64,000 bases of DNA from Periplaneta americana (GCF_040183065.1 NC_091118.1:204573686-204637685), one strand, 5' to 3'. Shown: positions 22,520 through 34,098, counted from the first letter of the stretch. A program made the numbers and translations. Notes: generated from the sequence alone by a model not told the origin.

Positions 22520-24955
22520 ATTCCTTTTGATTCTTCTTTGCATTTTCTTCCTTCCGTTGATTTATATATTTGATTTTTCCTCTTACCTACTTAGTTGTCC
22601 TCACTTACACTTCCTTTCGAGTCCAATCTTTCTCTCTTATTCCTTCTCTTTTGTTCTACTCATTTACTTTGTCTTTATCTTTCTTTCCTCCTATTTATCT
22701 TTCCTTCCTTCCACTTGTCTTTCTTCCACTCTTCTTTCTCTTTTGTTCACTTACTTTTCTTTCTTTCTTTTACTGCTTTTTATATTTATTTCGCTCGTTC
22801 TTTTTCTTTTATTCACTCGTTCCTTTCTTACCACTCGTTTTTTCCTTTTATTCACTCGTCCTCTTCTTCTTTCTTTCAGTCGTCGTCTTTTTCTTTCTTA
22901 CACTCATCCTCTTTTTTTCTTTCACTCGTCATCTTCCTTTTTATTCCACTGCCGCTCTTTTCTTTCTTTCACTCGTACTCTTGATCTTTTTTTTACTCGT
23001 TCTCTTTTTCTATCTTTCTTTCACTTGTCGTTTTTCTTTAATGCGTTCTCATTTTCTTTCGCTCTGCCTTTTTATCTTTCATTCATTCATCCTCTCTATC
23101 TTTCTTTCACTCGTTCTCTTTTTGTTTCTTCCATCCCCTTTATTTTTCTTTTTTTCACTTGACCTCTTTTACCTTCTTCATTCGTTTTTTTATCTCTTTC
23201 ACTCACTCGTTCTCTTTTCAATACTTTCACTAATGCTCTTTTTCTTCCTTTCACTCCTCTTTTTTCTCTTCTTTACTCGTTCTATTTCTATCTTTTACTC
23301 GTTCCATTTTCTCTCTTCCATTCGTCCTCTTTCTTCTTTCTTTCACTCGTCTTCTTTTTTCTTTCACTCATTCTCTTTTTCTCTTAACAATCATAAAACA
23401 AAAAATAATTCCAAATACCTGGTCCTCTCGTACAAAGATATAAAATTTATTATAGATAGAAACCGACCTGGCTCTATAAGCTATTCAAGTCTAAATAATT
23501 AATAAAAATATTATAACAACAATTCACATTACAAAAAATATACTCGTTATCTTTTCTTTCTTTCAACCATCTCTTTTTCTCTCTTTCACTCGTTCTCTTT
23601 TTATTTTTTCACTCTTCCACTTTTTTCTTTCTTTCACTCGTCTTCCTTTTTTCTTTCACTCGTTCTCTTTTTCCCTCTTCCACTCGTTCTCTTTTCTCTC
23701 TTTTACTCGTCCTCTTTTTCTCTCTTTTACTCGTTCTCTTTTTCTCTCTTTTACTCGTTCTCTTTTTCCCTCTTTCACTCGTTTTTCTTTCTTTCACTCG
23801 TTATCTTTTTCTCTCTTTCACGCGTTCTCTTTTCTCTCTTTCACTCGTTCTCTTTTCCTTTCTTTCACCCGTTCTCTTTTTCTCTCTTTCTCTCTTTCAC
23901 TCGTCCTCTTTTCCTTTCTTTCACCCGTTCTCTTTTTCTCTCTTTCACTCTTTCTTTTTTTCTTTCTTTCACTCGTTCTCTTTTTCCCTCTTTCACTCGT
24001 TTTTCTTTCTTTCACTCGTTCTCTTTTTCTCTCTTTCACTCGTTCTCTTTTTCTCTCTTTGTCTCTTTCACTCGTTCTCTTTTCCTTTCTTTCACCCGTT
24101 CTCTTTTTCTCTCTTTCTCTCTTTCACTCGTTCTCTTTTTCTTTTTTCACCCGTTCTCTTTTTCTCTCTTTCACTCGGTCTCTTTTTCTCTCTTTCACTC
24201 GTTCTCTTTTTCTCTCTTTCACTCGTTCTCTTTTTCTCTCTTTCACCCGTTCTCTTTTTCTCTCTTTCTCTCTTTCACTCGTTCTCTTTTCTTTCTTTCA
24301 CCCGTTCTCTTTTTCTCTCTTTCACTCGTTCTCTTTTCTTTCTTTCACACGTTCTCTTTTTCTTTCTTTCACCCTTTCTCTTTTTCTCTCTTTCACCCGT
24401 TCTCTCTTTCTCTCTTTCACTCGGTCTCTTTTTCTCTCTTTCACTCGTTCTTTTCTTTCTTTCACCCTTTCTCTTCTTCTCTCTTTCACCCGTTCTCTTT
24501 TTCTCTCTTTAACTCGTTCTCTTTTTATTTTTTCATTCGTCCTCTTTTTTCGTTCTTTCACTCTTTTTATTTTTTCACTCTCTTCTTTTTTCTTTCTTTC
24601 ACTCGTCCTCTTTTTCGTTCTTTCACTCGTCCTCTTTTTTTCTTTCTTTACACTCGTTCTCGTTTTCTCTCTTTCATTCGTCCTCTTTTTTCACTCGTCT
24701 TTTTTCTTTCTTTCACTCGTCCTCTTTTTTCTTTCTTTCGGTTATCCTCTTCCTTTCTTTCACTCGTCCTCTTTTTCTTTCTTTCACTCGTCCTCTCTTT
24801 TCTTTCTTTCACCCTTCGTCTTTTTTCTTCCTTTCACCCGTCATCTTCTTTTTCACCCTCATCTTTTTTCTTTCTTTCAATCGTCCTCTCTTTTCTTTTA
24901 TCTTTCTTTCATCACTAGACCTCTTTTTCTCACTTTCTTTCATATTTTTATCTTC
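22520..24955 (+). repeat. 2.4-kb polypyrimidine minisatellite, 24-bp unit
   Basis: The plus strand is almost entirely C and T, with CACTCGT as regular punctuation. In the most regular part (23.6-24.5 kb) the unit is TTTCACTCGTTC then TCTTTTTCTCTC, 24 bp (for example CACTC at 24196 and 24220). The left part (22.5-23.4 kb) is more divergent. A non-repeat insert of about 160 bp (23387-23545) breaks it. Since 24 is a multiple of 3, long frames (SFTRSLFL forward, basic KERKRERV antisense) are maintained as by-products. Confidence 0.93.
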
Positions 24956-25857
24956 CTGTTAACTTTGCAATAACATCCATAGAACCCTTCTTGGCTTGAG
25001 CTTTATTTCGTTCCATGTCTCCGTCTCCCCTTCCTCCTGATTCACAGCTTACGATGTTTTGGATATCTGCGGATATTTTAATTTTGCTTTTCTGTCTGAA
25101 TACCAACTGTCTACTAAAGCAATACAGGACAAGGACACATGTTCGGTATCTGTGGGAGGGACACACATCCGTGTATTCTTGTTGAGAATCTAACCCGGTT
25201 CGTAGCATTTCTGTCAGTCCAGCTACAGCAGAAGTTTCAGCAAATGTGGCTCAACAAGCAAGCAGGCGTAACCACAGGTGGTTGGAGGAGCCACTTGTCG
25301 CGAGCTGCTGGCACAGGGCCACCTCCCCTGTTCCGCTACATCAGCAAGTCGCAGGAGGACTGTCCTCATCACTTTCGCCTGTCCTGTCCTGTCCTGTGTC
25401 CACTTGGCGACTACGCAGTCCCCCCCCCCTCTCCCTTTTTTTTTACTCGTAAAGTCTGGAACAAAAAGTATTGTTTTCTCTTACTTCGAGATCGCCATTC
25501 AATTCGATTGAAGTGAAGTTGTCGTCTGTACTGGCAGAGTTCCTTTCCGGAATTCACTATTCTATACGTACGACAACTGCACGACCGTTTTTTCAACTTT
25601 CCTTTTTGCTCAGTTAGAAATTTGCTCTACCTAGTTTAGAGACAGTACGGAATCGGCTTTGCATACCGGATGTCCCAGTTCGAATACCGGCGAGTACAAA
25701 TGTAGCTTGTGCTGGACAGAGATTTAGGAAGGTATTTCCTTTGCCCATCAATATTCTGACCTTTACAGATTTATGTGCAGAGAACTGTGATATGTGCACC
25801 GGTACATAGATGGAGTCGTTGGTGATCTAGTGGTTGCCTATACTATTGTAGCTGTTG
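24956..25857. other. Unassigned stretch with tRNA-like promoter fragments
   Basis: 25.0-25.6 kb is GC-richer with overlapping short frames in all phases, none recognised. GTTCGAATACC at about 25679 looks like a box B. At 25815-25840 GGTGATCTAGTGGTTGCC looks like a box A and is cut 30 bp later by the hAT at 25866. These may be SINE pieces. Confidence 0.35.
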
Positions 25858-25865
25858 TATTAAAG

Positions 25866-27036
25866 CAGGCATGTCAATTGATGCCCACAGGAGCAAGCGC
25901 GCGCTTTAGAGCCCAGGAGAATCTGAGGTCTTTATAGAGGAAAGGAAAGAGACAGACGAAAGAGGTGGTATATACCGCTTGGTCGAGCTATATACAGGGA
26001 TGGCCAGCACTGATTCAATAGATAAAGAGAAGAGAACTTATTAAAACTGTATCCATGTTAAATTTTAGATTTGCCTGAGAAGTATAAGTGCATTATAAGA
26101 ATTTAAGTTTTAATTTTAATGCTCATTTCTCACAAGTTTGATTTTTTTATTCAGAACAATATTTTCTCAACTTTTCGTATAGAAAAGTGAAATTTTTATG
26201 TATAGGCCTATTTATTTAGTAGCCTTACAGAATGTTTTCGTAAATCTAATATACCGTAAATACGTATTACTGAAGATAGTGTATTGAAAATTTTGAAAAT
26301 ATTCGCATGGAAATTTTTTGTAAGGAAATGAATTAACAAAGCAACTGCTGTTACATCATAAGCAAAAGATACGTGCCCATGTGTTGTAAAAATGTCAGCT
26401 CTATAGCTTCAGCAGATTTCGAGAAAATAATTTAATATTCTGATGATAGGAAGTTGCTCACAAATATCACCTTAAAAGCATAATCCGATAAGAGTTTTGT
26501 TATGTAATATTAGTTACACTTAAAACAGATACAGTACCTAGGTAACTTTGCTTTGTACCGTAATATTGTTTTGATTAGTTTATTGATTACTTTTGTAAGG
26601 CTAAAGATACCATCAATATAAATTCCAACTTATCATGTCATACTCATCTCTTTCTTTGGAATATCACTTTCTTTATGAATTATGTGTTTCATCCACTTAA
26701 TACAGTATAATATTATACTATTATGGAATTTAAGTGAATATTCCTTCGTAACTCTCTATTATGTTATTAAGATTTAAAACACAAGTGCAATATTAAGAAA
26801 TCAGTGTTAGTACTTTTGTTTTACAGACAATATAGATAATATTAAACAGAAAGAAGCCATATAAAAATAACGACATAAAATTTCACGTTCCGTTTGAAGT
26901 TTGTGCACCACTGTTTTCTTAATCCAACAGGTTGCTTATTCATATACACAGCCCTTCCTCTTTCCATACTTAGCGCTTGCTGCCCGCGCACGACGTCAAG
27001 GTCAGAAAAAAATGCGCTTACTTTGACACATCACTG
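25866..27036. mobile_element. Non-autonomous hAT transposon, 1171 bp (family N1, copy 1)
   Basis: It starts CAGGCATGTCAA and ends TTGACACATCACTG, short imperfect inverted repeats of hAT type, and is flanked by a perfect 8-bp direct repeat TATTAAAG (25858-25865 and 27037-27044), the hAT target-duplication length. A second copy of nearly the same length lies at 44579-45747. No transposase motif is seen. The 83-codon frame near the right end (26894-27145) runs through the terminus into flanking DNA, so it is not a gene. Confidence 0.92.
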
Positions 27037-27044
27037 TATTAAAG

Positions 27045-27327
27045 GTTCTTGGGTACAAAGAGACCAGAGCGTTAATATCCTTGGCTTAGCCTCGGGGGGG
27101 AGGGAGAGTGAATCTGTGTACGCCAGAAGTATGTTTACAAAGTGAAAGTGAAATATTAGAGGGATTAGTTAACTGCAGTATTTTAAGACATTTCCAAAGA
27201 AGAAATAAAACAGCAGAACTAAGGTGAGAATTTTGTTCATAAAAGAAGTAGGCCGAACGGATTTTCGGTCTGTCAGTAATTGTGTTAATATGTTTTATTT
27301 ATTTACCAGAGCTTCCTCAAATTAGAG
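27045..27327. other. Short unassigned spacer between two hAT elements
   Basis: It includes a G-rich CCTCGGGGGGGAGGGAG at about 27092. No gene or repeat recognised. Confidence 0.3.
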
Positions 27328-27448
27328 CAGCGGTGACCAAAACTCGAGCTGCAGTGATTACATGTGACAGACAGCCTATGAAGTAAGGAGACGGAGGAAA
27401 GGTACTTGGCATGAAAACTACAACCAGTGGTGGTTCCTGTACTAACAT

Positions 27449-27530
27449 CGTGATCAATCCCGCGGATAAAAATCTCAAGCTTTGCTGTATCAGTAATGTC
27501 ACTGCTGTCATCAAGAGCCAGAGAATAATA
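27449..27530 (-). pseudogene. hAT transposase fragment (GTF2IRD2/ZBED-like), catalytic Asp region
   Basis: Antisense reads FSLALDDSSDITDTAKLEIF then IRGIDHD. Transposases of the GTF2IRD2-like hAT group have LDESxDxxDTAQLxIFIRG here, containing the first catalytic Asp. The match is short (about 27 residues) but specific, and it lies inside hAT inverted repeats with an exact target duplication. The dimerisation domain and zinc finger are not found, so it is non-functional. Confidence 0.65.
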
Positions 27531-28018
27531 TACGATTTTTCTTGCTTCTTTTTTTACCCTTCCTCTTGAATATAATCAGGAATTTTCTAAATTCTTCTCT
27601 CGATACTTGGTCGAGAAATTAGTAGTTTTTTTAAATTAAAAACTTCTTATGGACAAGTTATTTAAGCTATTTTAATCTTACTCTTTTGAGACATTCTGTT
27701 CTATTAAAATGCTTTAGAGCACGAGATATTTCAAACCCCATTAGGTAGCTGACTTCCTTACATTTATTTACCTCATCTTTCTCTTTCTGGCTATAATTTA
27801 AGACATGTCAATTCTTGGCGTTTAACAGTTCGTTGGCACATAATATTGAATCAGTTTTTCTACAATATTATTATTAAATAATAACTAATAAATAGTTACC
27901 CTCATCTAAAGATTAAGAAGATTAAAATTGAGATAAAACTTAATAATTTTATCCTTCTAGGAGAAGATCTAAAAATATCATTATTCATTCACGTATAGAA
28001 ATACATACTTAGTGGTCA

Positions 28019-28019
<1 letters not shown>

Positions 28020-28063
<44 letters not shown>
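28020..28063 (+). repeat. (AAT)n microsatellite
   Basis: About 14 perfect AAT units, inside the hAT relic. Confidence 0.95.
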
Positions 28064-28064
<1 letters not shown>

Positions 28065-28359
28065 ATTATTATTTACCGTGGCAATTGTTTCTATATACTC
28101 CTAATTGAACCGTTGAGCAAAGTAAACATATTACATTTTGTCCGACAGAACAACAAAAAAGTTCTTCTCATTCTTTACGAAACCACCTCTTACTGCTTGT
28201 AGAGACAGAGTGTGTAGAGCGACATGATACCGCCACTGCTTGTCTTCAGTGCGTGAATGAAACATACAGCAATGTACAGGAAACTCCTCGTACCCGTTTG
28301 AATGTCTGTGATTACACGATGTAATGACGACACCCGCTTTGGTCACCGCTGAATTAGAG

Positions 28360-28795
28360 GCTGCCATTAGACAAAGTATACAAAACAAAAACAAACATAG
28401 AGACAATGAAAGATAAGAGTAAGAAAAAAGACAAACAAGTAAACAAACTATAGAAAGTAACAGACTGGATGACCCTTTAGCTGTCACATAATTTTTGTCG
28501 AAAAATTATGTCATAATTACGGCCAGGATTTGTAAAATGTTCCATTTGTACGGATCAAATTTCAGCACATTTAAAGGACAAAATTAAATTCTTTCTATCA
28601 TTTATTACACTGCTCCCTTAAATTGACTGAGCATGTAGGGAATTAATTCAGTAACTTTTCCAAAATACGCTATGAAATGTTTCATATTAGTTAACATTTT
28701 TTTCCTCGGAAACGAAGCAAAAAGAATCAAAATTACATTAAGCTTTTTGTTTTAAATATTTCAAAGAACAAACCCTTTAATTAATGACATTACTT
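28360..28795. other. Unassigned AT-rich spacer
   Basis: No supported feature. Confidence 0.3.
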
Positions 28796-29425
28796 AAGGT
28801 TCACCCCATATACTGGTTCATCTCTGTGTTCGACATAAAAGAGGTGAACTTATTATTGTATGGCGCGTCCTCAGGTTGCGGATCGAGGAGACGGCCTCCA
28901 GATATGGAGGGTAGCTGCGAATATATTGAATAAGCAGTCGCGGACAGCCGATGAGGGGTTTCCTCCAGCTTGGGGGTTGGGCGATGGGCTAACAACCAAT
29001 CACCGTAAAAAAACAGCTTGTTATGAATCCTTCAAGTAAGGCTTAGGAAAATATTTGAGGCTAAGAGGGATGAAGTTACAGGAGAAAGGAGAAAGTTACA
29101 CAACACAGAACTGCACGCATTGTATTCTTCACCTGACATAATTAGGAACATAAATCCAGATGTTTGAGGTGGGCAGGGCATGTAGCACGTATGGGCGAAT
29201 CCAGAAATGCATATAGAGTGTTAGTTGGGAGGCCGGAGGGAAAAAGACCTTTAGGGAGGCCGAGACGTAGATGGGAAGATATTATTAAAATGGATTTCAG
29301 GGAGGTGGGATATGATGATAAAGAATGGATTAATCTTGCTCAGGATAGGGACCAATGGCGGACTTATGTGAGAGCGGCAATGAACCTCCGGGTTCCTTAA
29401 AAGCCAGTTAGTAAGTAAGTAATTA
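28796..29425 (+). pseudogene. RTE-like LINE, 5' end fused to 3' end by internal deletion (copy D)
   Basis: 28860-29039 is a 59-codon frame starting MARPQVADRGDGLQIW and reading VAANILNKQSRTADE, a leader I associate with the 5' end of this LINE family. At about 29040 the sequence jumps to the polymerase C-terminal segment (FEAKRDEVTGE in broken frame). Frame 29164-29400 then gives [20 protein letters not shown] through KRPLGRPRRRWED to AAMNLRVP and stop, followed by GCCAGTTAGTAAGTAAGTAA. Endonuclease, the polymerase core and a total of several kb are missing. A second fusion with a different joint is at 54.66-54.97 kb. Confidence 0.85.
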
Positions 29426-30444
29426 TAACTATTGCTATTATATTTTTGGCATTATTATTGCAATAATATAATTTTTTATTCAAAGGGCCCTATTATTATT
29501 TTAGCCGAGGGCCTATTCGTCCCTGAAAAGAAGCATAGAGTTACTCGAAGGGAAAATAAGCTTAATTCCGGCAAATAACGAATAGGTATGTCTCAGTGCT
29601 ATAGCAAACTAAAACACTGAAGAAAGAGATGTGATTCCTTGGTTATTAAGAGGTGACATGTTTTTCTTTACATTGTAGTTGGTTAACGGTATAACAGTTG
29701 AACAAAAATACCAAACTTTTAAGAATGAAATTTGATGCGTATTTCATTCATACAAATGTTTACATCCTGTCCCAAAATATCACGAAGCAAATTTTATAAA
29801 AAAAAAAAAAAAACCCCGATATATTTCTACTTCTTAAAAATAGTTGAGTGGGAGAACTGAAGACTTTCTCTATACAATTCTAATGCTGTGCCAACAAAGT
29901 TCAGGATCTTCTCAAAAGTATTCTTCAGCAGTAAACTTGGGCTATTAAAATGTGAAGAGTGTTAATGCAGCTCTCAATTACTAAAAAAAAAGGTTTTAAA
30001 ATCGGGATGAAAATTATTATGTAACGAACTTATCGTACTGAAGACCGATAGCTAATGTATATAGCTTATTTTAATGCTGATTTTGAAGGCTATGGCTTTT
30101 AAGAGCTAAGGTCAAAGTTCACATGATCGAAGTAAAAAAAAAAAAAGAACGAACGTGTGTTCGACAAGTCTGTATCCCTGCTCATGACGCTTCCCAATTG
30201 TGGATTTCAGAGTAAATGAATTGGCTTTTCAAAAGGGCGCAAGTCAGGAAAAGTACATTTGTGGGAAATTGAAAAGAAAACAATTTTAGAGGAAAACTCT
30301 CTGGAAATATATAATTCCGGCCACGTGGACTGATAGTCTAGATTACGTTTGTTGGTTTTTAAAGTAATTATACGCGTCATGCGGATACTTAACCCTTAAA
30401 TTCGCAAAGTATCCTATAGGACACAAGAGGTTAATAGGCTATAA
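29426..30444. other. Unassigned stretch with poly-A runs
   Basis: Contains A-runs at about 29798 and 30135. No gene or paired repeat found. Confidence 0.3.
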
Positions 30445-31693
30445 TCTATATATATATATATAATTTGAACTGGTAATGGAAATTACGGGAAAACGGCTGA
30501 ACGGATTTTAATAAATGGCCCCTCATTTTGAAGCTTGGAACCCAAAGTTTTTCGGAAAAGTAGTAGTTTTCAGTGAAATGTCAATTTTCCTACGTAATTT
30601 TCCTATTTTCCAAAATCCATCTGTTGTCAGTTTTGAGAACTAATTTTTTGAATCACGGCCGACTTGATTGAATTTCAGAACAAAACACACACTACAATAA
30701 ACAATAGGCTATTACACGAAGGCCATGACCTGCAGGATTGCCGACATATTTAGAGCTTAATTCAATTTGTTATTAAAAACTGATTCTGCAGTGTATAATT
30801 TTCTGAGTACAGCTGTGTATTCGATATTCAAATCTACGAAACTTGAGGTGGTTTGATGACATTATTACCATTAGAAATTAAATATTATTATAGTTAATAT
30901 CATGATACGTCTATTTTTCATTAATTGTACATAATATTGATGCTAAATTGATAACATGAAAGTGAAACATTTTGAGGTTATGTAAGTAAATGTAGAGAAT
31001 ATCTTAATTTATATCTTCATTTCTATAATTTACTAAGTGGCTGCTATATATAACTACAAAACTTAAGTAAGATAATAATATTGTTATTAAAATCAAATAT
31101 TTTTATACTTATTAACCCAGTGAGGTTGGGTCTTTTTCATATACTTAATGGCGGTGTAGTGTAGATATTGATATGTGTCATTGTCTTCAGTATTGGCTCG
31201 AGAGAGCGCAAAAATTACAGTTCCTAAGGAAAGATCAAAAGGTATTACTTACTGATAAAATAAGAGGCATAGAAAATTTTGTAGTCTCCAGATCATTTCA
31301 GCAAGATCTCTTAGTAGGATAAAATGATTTTACGCTCTACATTTCAAGTTCTACATGCAGCAGCTATACGAAAATGCTATTGTTCGAAAGCTTAGCAAAC
31401 CTGACATTTTTTTAACTTTTGCCTACAATCCACAATGACCTGAAATAGCTACTGCTATCGTCCTGACATTGATACTTGCGTTTTCGCGTTGAAACTCAAA
31501 CACTGAAGTTGGATAGGTTCAAGAAAAAGTATTTGGCCTAAAACAATCCATTCAGAGGGAGTACGTTTCATTATTATGGAATCAAATAACTATCAAAAAG
31601 ACAAGTATTCTTCATTGAAAATAAATTGAAAGATGTTTATTTGAACGTCTAACGAACTTAGTTTGCAGCAGCATTTTCTGCACAAGCCACTAG
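30445..31693 (+). mobile_element. Helitron with Rep-protein remnant (copy H3)
   Basis: The 5' end is A|TCTATATATATATATAATTT, the 3' end is GCACAAGCCACTAG|T at 31693. The 3' hairpin is weakened here (GCAGCAGCATTTTCTGC). Inside, 31200-31560 holds a broken Rep segment: AIVRKLSKPDIFLTFAYNPQ, a stop, PEIATA and, in another frame, DRPDIDTCVFALKLK. This matches the Helitron replicase pattern '..KPDlFiTFTcNPqWpEI...RPDivarVFklKLk'. Neither the HUH nucleophile region nor the helicase survives, so it is not autonomous. Confidence 0.88.
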
Positions 31694-31966
31694 TTTATGC
31701 TATAATTTTAATAGAACAATAGAAAAAAAAATTGGTAGGAAAATTAAAATTTCACAATACTATAATATTGTATAACATATAAAATATGGACACTGCTATA
31801 GTTGTTTTCTTTACAGTCCGACACGGTTTAATAAACTAATGTGAGAAATGAAGTTTTGCCAATTTAAGATTTAAACAATAAATTAAAAGCTAAATTAGTA
31901 CAAAAATCTACAAGAATAAAAATATATAATACACTAGATCAATAGTTTAGATCAATAAATTTTCAA
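31694..31966. other. Short AT-rich spacer
   Basis: Nothing recognised. Confidence 0.3.
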
Positions 31967-32522
31967 GTGTTCGAAGAAGTTCACGGACTGGCAGACAATG
32001 GCAGTACAAGAAGAATAGACATGATTGCCATCCCGCCAAATAACAACAATGGCTACATCATCGATCCCACCGTTAGATTTGAAAAACAAAAGAGCCAACC
32101 TGAAGATGTAAATAGGGGAAAAAAACGACATCTATGTACGTACCGTTCCATATTTCATGGACAAATACGGTCTACAACAAATTGAAGTAATAGGCCTTTT
32201 GGTTGAACTATTCCCGGTTTCTTCTTCCAGACTTGGCAACGTTTCGGCCTACAGAGGAAGGCAATTGATGACATCGTTCTTGCAGCTCTGAGAGGATCAA
32301 TATTTATACTCCGCAACCATCTCTACGGTCAACAATGATCTTCAACTAATTAATTAGTAGCTACTTAATTATTCAGTCATTTCTTGTCGTTGTTGTAATA
32401 CCCCCTTCAACTTAAACATATGTATATTATTTATACTTCCAACTGCCTATTGCACAATATGCTCTGTCTCTGTGGCAGCCTGTTAATACAGGGAGCTGTT
32501 ATCGTTTAGATAAATAAATAAA
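31967..32522 (+). pseudogene. Non-LTR retrotransposon C-terminus, probable restriction-like endonuclease, with (TAAA)n tail
   Basis: Frame 31967-32110 reads FEEVHGLADNGSTRRIDMIA then GYIIDPTVRFE. After a one-base shift in an A-run it continues NDIYVRTVPYFMDKYGLQQ, EVIGLL, then QTWQRF in another phase, and AALRGSIFILRNHLYG. I recall the ...GYIIDPTvRFE... / ...r.HLYG module from the C-termini of insect non-LTR elements with a restriction-like endonuclease; RID...DPTVRFE would be the catalytic acidic residues. This class call is from memory. At 32500-32522 AGATAAATAAATAAAA is the 3' tail. It is 5'-truncated and frameshifted. Confidence 0.5.
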
Positions 32523-32890
32523 ATATCCTCCCTTTCATACGGAAGCGAGATTTGGACATTAAAGAAAAAATACATCAAAGAATCAAAGCAACGGAAATGA
32601 AATTTTTCAGGAGGACAGCAGGATATACTCTTTTAGACCGAAAAAGGAATGAAGAAATTTTAGAACAATATTAGAAGTAGAGTCAGTAGAAGAAAAAATC
32701 AACAGATACAAATTAAATTGGCTAGATCATGTAAGAAGAATGGAAAATTCAAGAATCCCAAAAATTATGAAGCAGTATAAACCCAGAGGACATCGTCGAC
32801 CAGGAAGACCTTTTAGAAGACTGCTAGATGGGGCCGAAACAGGTCTACAGAGGCCTAATTCGTGAAGGATGATGATGATGATGAAGATTT
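32523..32890 (+). pseudogene. LINE reverse transcriptase C-terminal fragment with (GAT)n tail
   Basis: LSYGSEIWTLKKKYIKRIKA, MKFFRRTAGYTLLDRKRNEE and, after a stop and frameshift, NRYKLNWLDHVRRME and HRRPGRPFRRLLD are read in order. These are the thumb and zinc-knuckle-proximal part of a LINE polymerase, the counterpart of YGCETWTL / [11 protein letters not shown] / GRPRRRW in the RTE-like copies but clearly a different family. It ends in GATGATGATGATGAAG at about 32868, a simple 3' tail. It begins exactly where the previous LINE's tail stops. Confidence 0.75.
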
Positions 32891-33301
32891 AAGGGTTAAG
32901 GTTTTATTAGGATTTGAAATACGAAAAAGCCGCTCTTTGAAAAATACCAACTTCATAAGAAGTAAAATCAGTTAATTAGATACGGATATTTTAGTGATAT
33001 TCTGGTAATTATTTAGGCTACTGAAAATCATGCACAATCAACAAAAAAAGTATATCAATGATGAATGGAACAAAAATGGGAAAACGTCATGAACGATAAA
33101 GAGAAATCAATCTTTTCACTTGGATCTACTGTTTTTCAGTCATCGTACTTTGCATTGCTGTCTGTAGGTCAGCTGAAAAGCTCTTCATAAAATACCATTT
33201 GCTCACTTGTTGATGTACTGCTTCACTTTTTTTAAGTATTTCCTATTTTTTCTGTTTTATTGACACCTTTCCAGATGGGTAGACTGGGCTTATTGGTGGT
33301 G
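32891..33301. other. Unassigned stretch
   Basis: No gene or paired repeat found up to the Penelope-like fold-back. Confidence 0.3.
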
Positions 33302-33379
33302 GAACAGATTCTCATTATTAATTGATGAACTAGTGGACTTACTCGTGTTAAATATGAAATATCTGTCCGGCTTACAGCT

Positions 33380-33407
33380 GTTTCAGTGCTTCACGCACCA
33401 TCATCAG
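33380..33407 (-). ncRNA. Hammerhead-ribozyme-like core (left arm)
   Basis: Minus strand: CTGATGA, a short stem-loop GGTGC/GCACT, then GAAAC. This is the order of hammerhead core elements, which are known in the terminal repeats of Penelope-like elements. I could not define stems I and III or the cleavage triplet with confidence, so activity is not claimed. Confidence 0.4.
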
Positions 33408-33463
33408 AGCCCACTAGATCGCGGCGTCATCTCGAACTTTTCTGCCTGTTAGGAGGGTGTGTT

Positions 33464-33820
33464 TTATTGTTGGAAGGTGTTGAATTGTGGAGTCGAATAG
33501 TTGTGTGTATTGAAATTGATCTGTGTGTTGAGGATTTGATCGGAGTGTGTTTTAGTGTGTTTGTATATTTCATATTGTTCCAGTGTGTTGAATTTTTGGT
33601 TCTTGGGTTGTGTGTGTGTGTGTAGGATTTCCATGTCCGTATTTATGTTATTGTATGTTTGGTTGGTATTGGTTATGTGATCGGCGTATGTAGATGTATT
33701 GTGTCCTCTGGTTATAGCTTTAATGTGTTCTTTGTAGCGTGTTTGGAATGATCTGCCTGTCTGTCCTATGTAGAACTTGTCGCAACTATTACATTTGAGT
33801 TTGTATACACCTACATACAT
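33464..33820 (-). pseudogene. GIY-YIG endonuclease domain of a Penelope-like element, 5'-truncated
   Basis: Antisense 118 codons begin YKLKCNSCDKFYIGQTGRSF and then RYKEHIKAI. The Cys pair (CNSC) followed by F-Y-I-G-Q-T-G-R is the hallmark of the GIY-YIG endonuclease that nicks target DNA in Penelope-like elements; Arg and the downstream Glu/His positions fit. The reverse transcriptase that should precede it is absent: the frame starts inside the palindrome loop. The C-terminal stretch (HTHTQPKNQKFNTLEQYEIY) is shared with the opposite arm. Confidence 0.85.
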
Positions 33821-33834
33821 CTACATACGCCGAT

Positions 33835-34098
33835 CACATAACCAATACTAACCATACATACAATAACATAAATACGGACATGGAAATCCTACACACACAA
33901 CCCAAGAACCAAAAACTCAACACACTGAAACAATATGAAATATACAAACACACTAAAACACACCCCGATCAAATCCTCAACACACAGATCAATTTCAGTA
34001 CACACACACTATTCGACTCCACAATTCAACACCTTCCAACAATAAAACACACCCTCCTAACAGGCAGAGAAGTTCGAGATGACGCCGCGATCTAGTGG
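33835..34098 (+). pseudogene. Penelope-like element C-terminal coding tail, opposite arm
   Basis: Forward frame 33880-34095 reads MEILHTQPKNQKLNTLKQYE and ends HTLLTGREVRDDAAI and stop. It repeats the tail of the antisense copy, with a few substitutions and one microsatellite length change. In the antisense arm the corresponding end is truncated by a stop after NTFQQ. The catalytic GIY-YIG motif is not in this arm. Confidence 0.8.

Larger units (their letters stand above)
27328..28351 (-). mobile_element. hAT transposon relic, 1024 bp, perfect 8-bp target duplication
   Basis: Left end CAGCGGTGACCAAAACTCG and right end TTTGGTCACCGCTG form inverted repeats; TGATTACA-type subterminal motifs occur at both ends. 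It is flanked by AATTAGAG on both sides (27320-27327 and 28352-28359). The interior holds a transposase remnant (27449-27530, antisense), an (AAT)n tract and otherwise decayed AT-rich DNA. Confidence 0.9.

Noticed and set aside
22527-24973. 304- and 310-codon frames and basic antisense KERKRERV proteins
   Set aside because: By-products of a 24-bp polypyrimidine repeat.
32190-32290. Hammerhead-like motif (antisense CGAAACGTTGCC)
   Set aside because: The CTGATGA partner and stem are missing, and the segment is explained as LINE coding sequence (QTWQRF).
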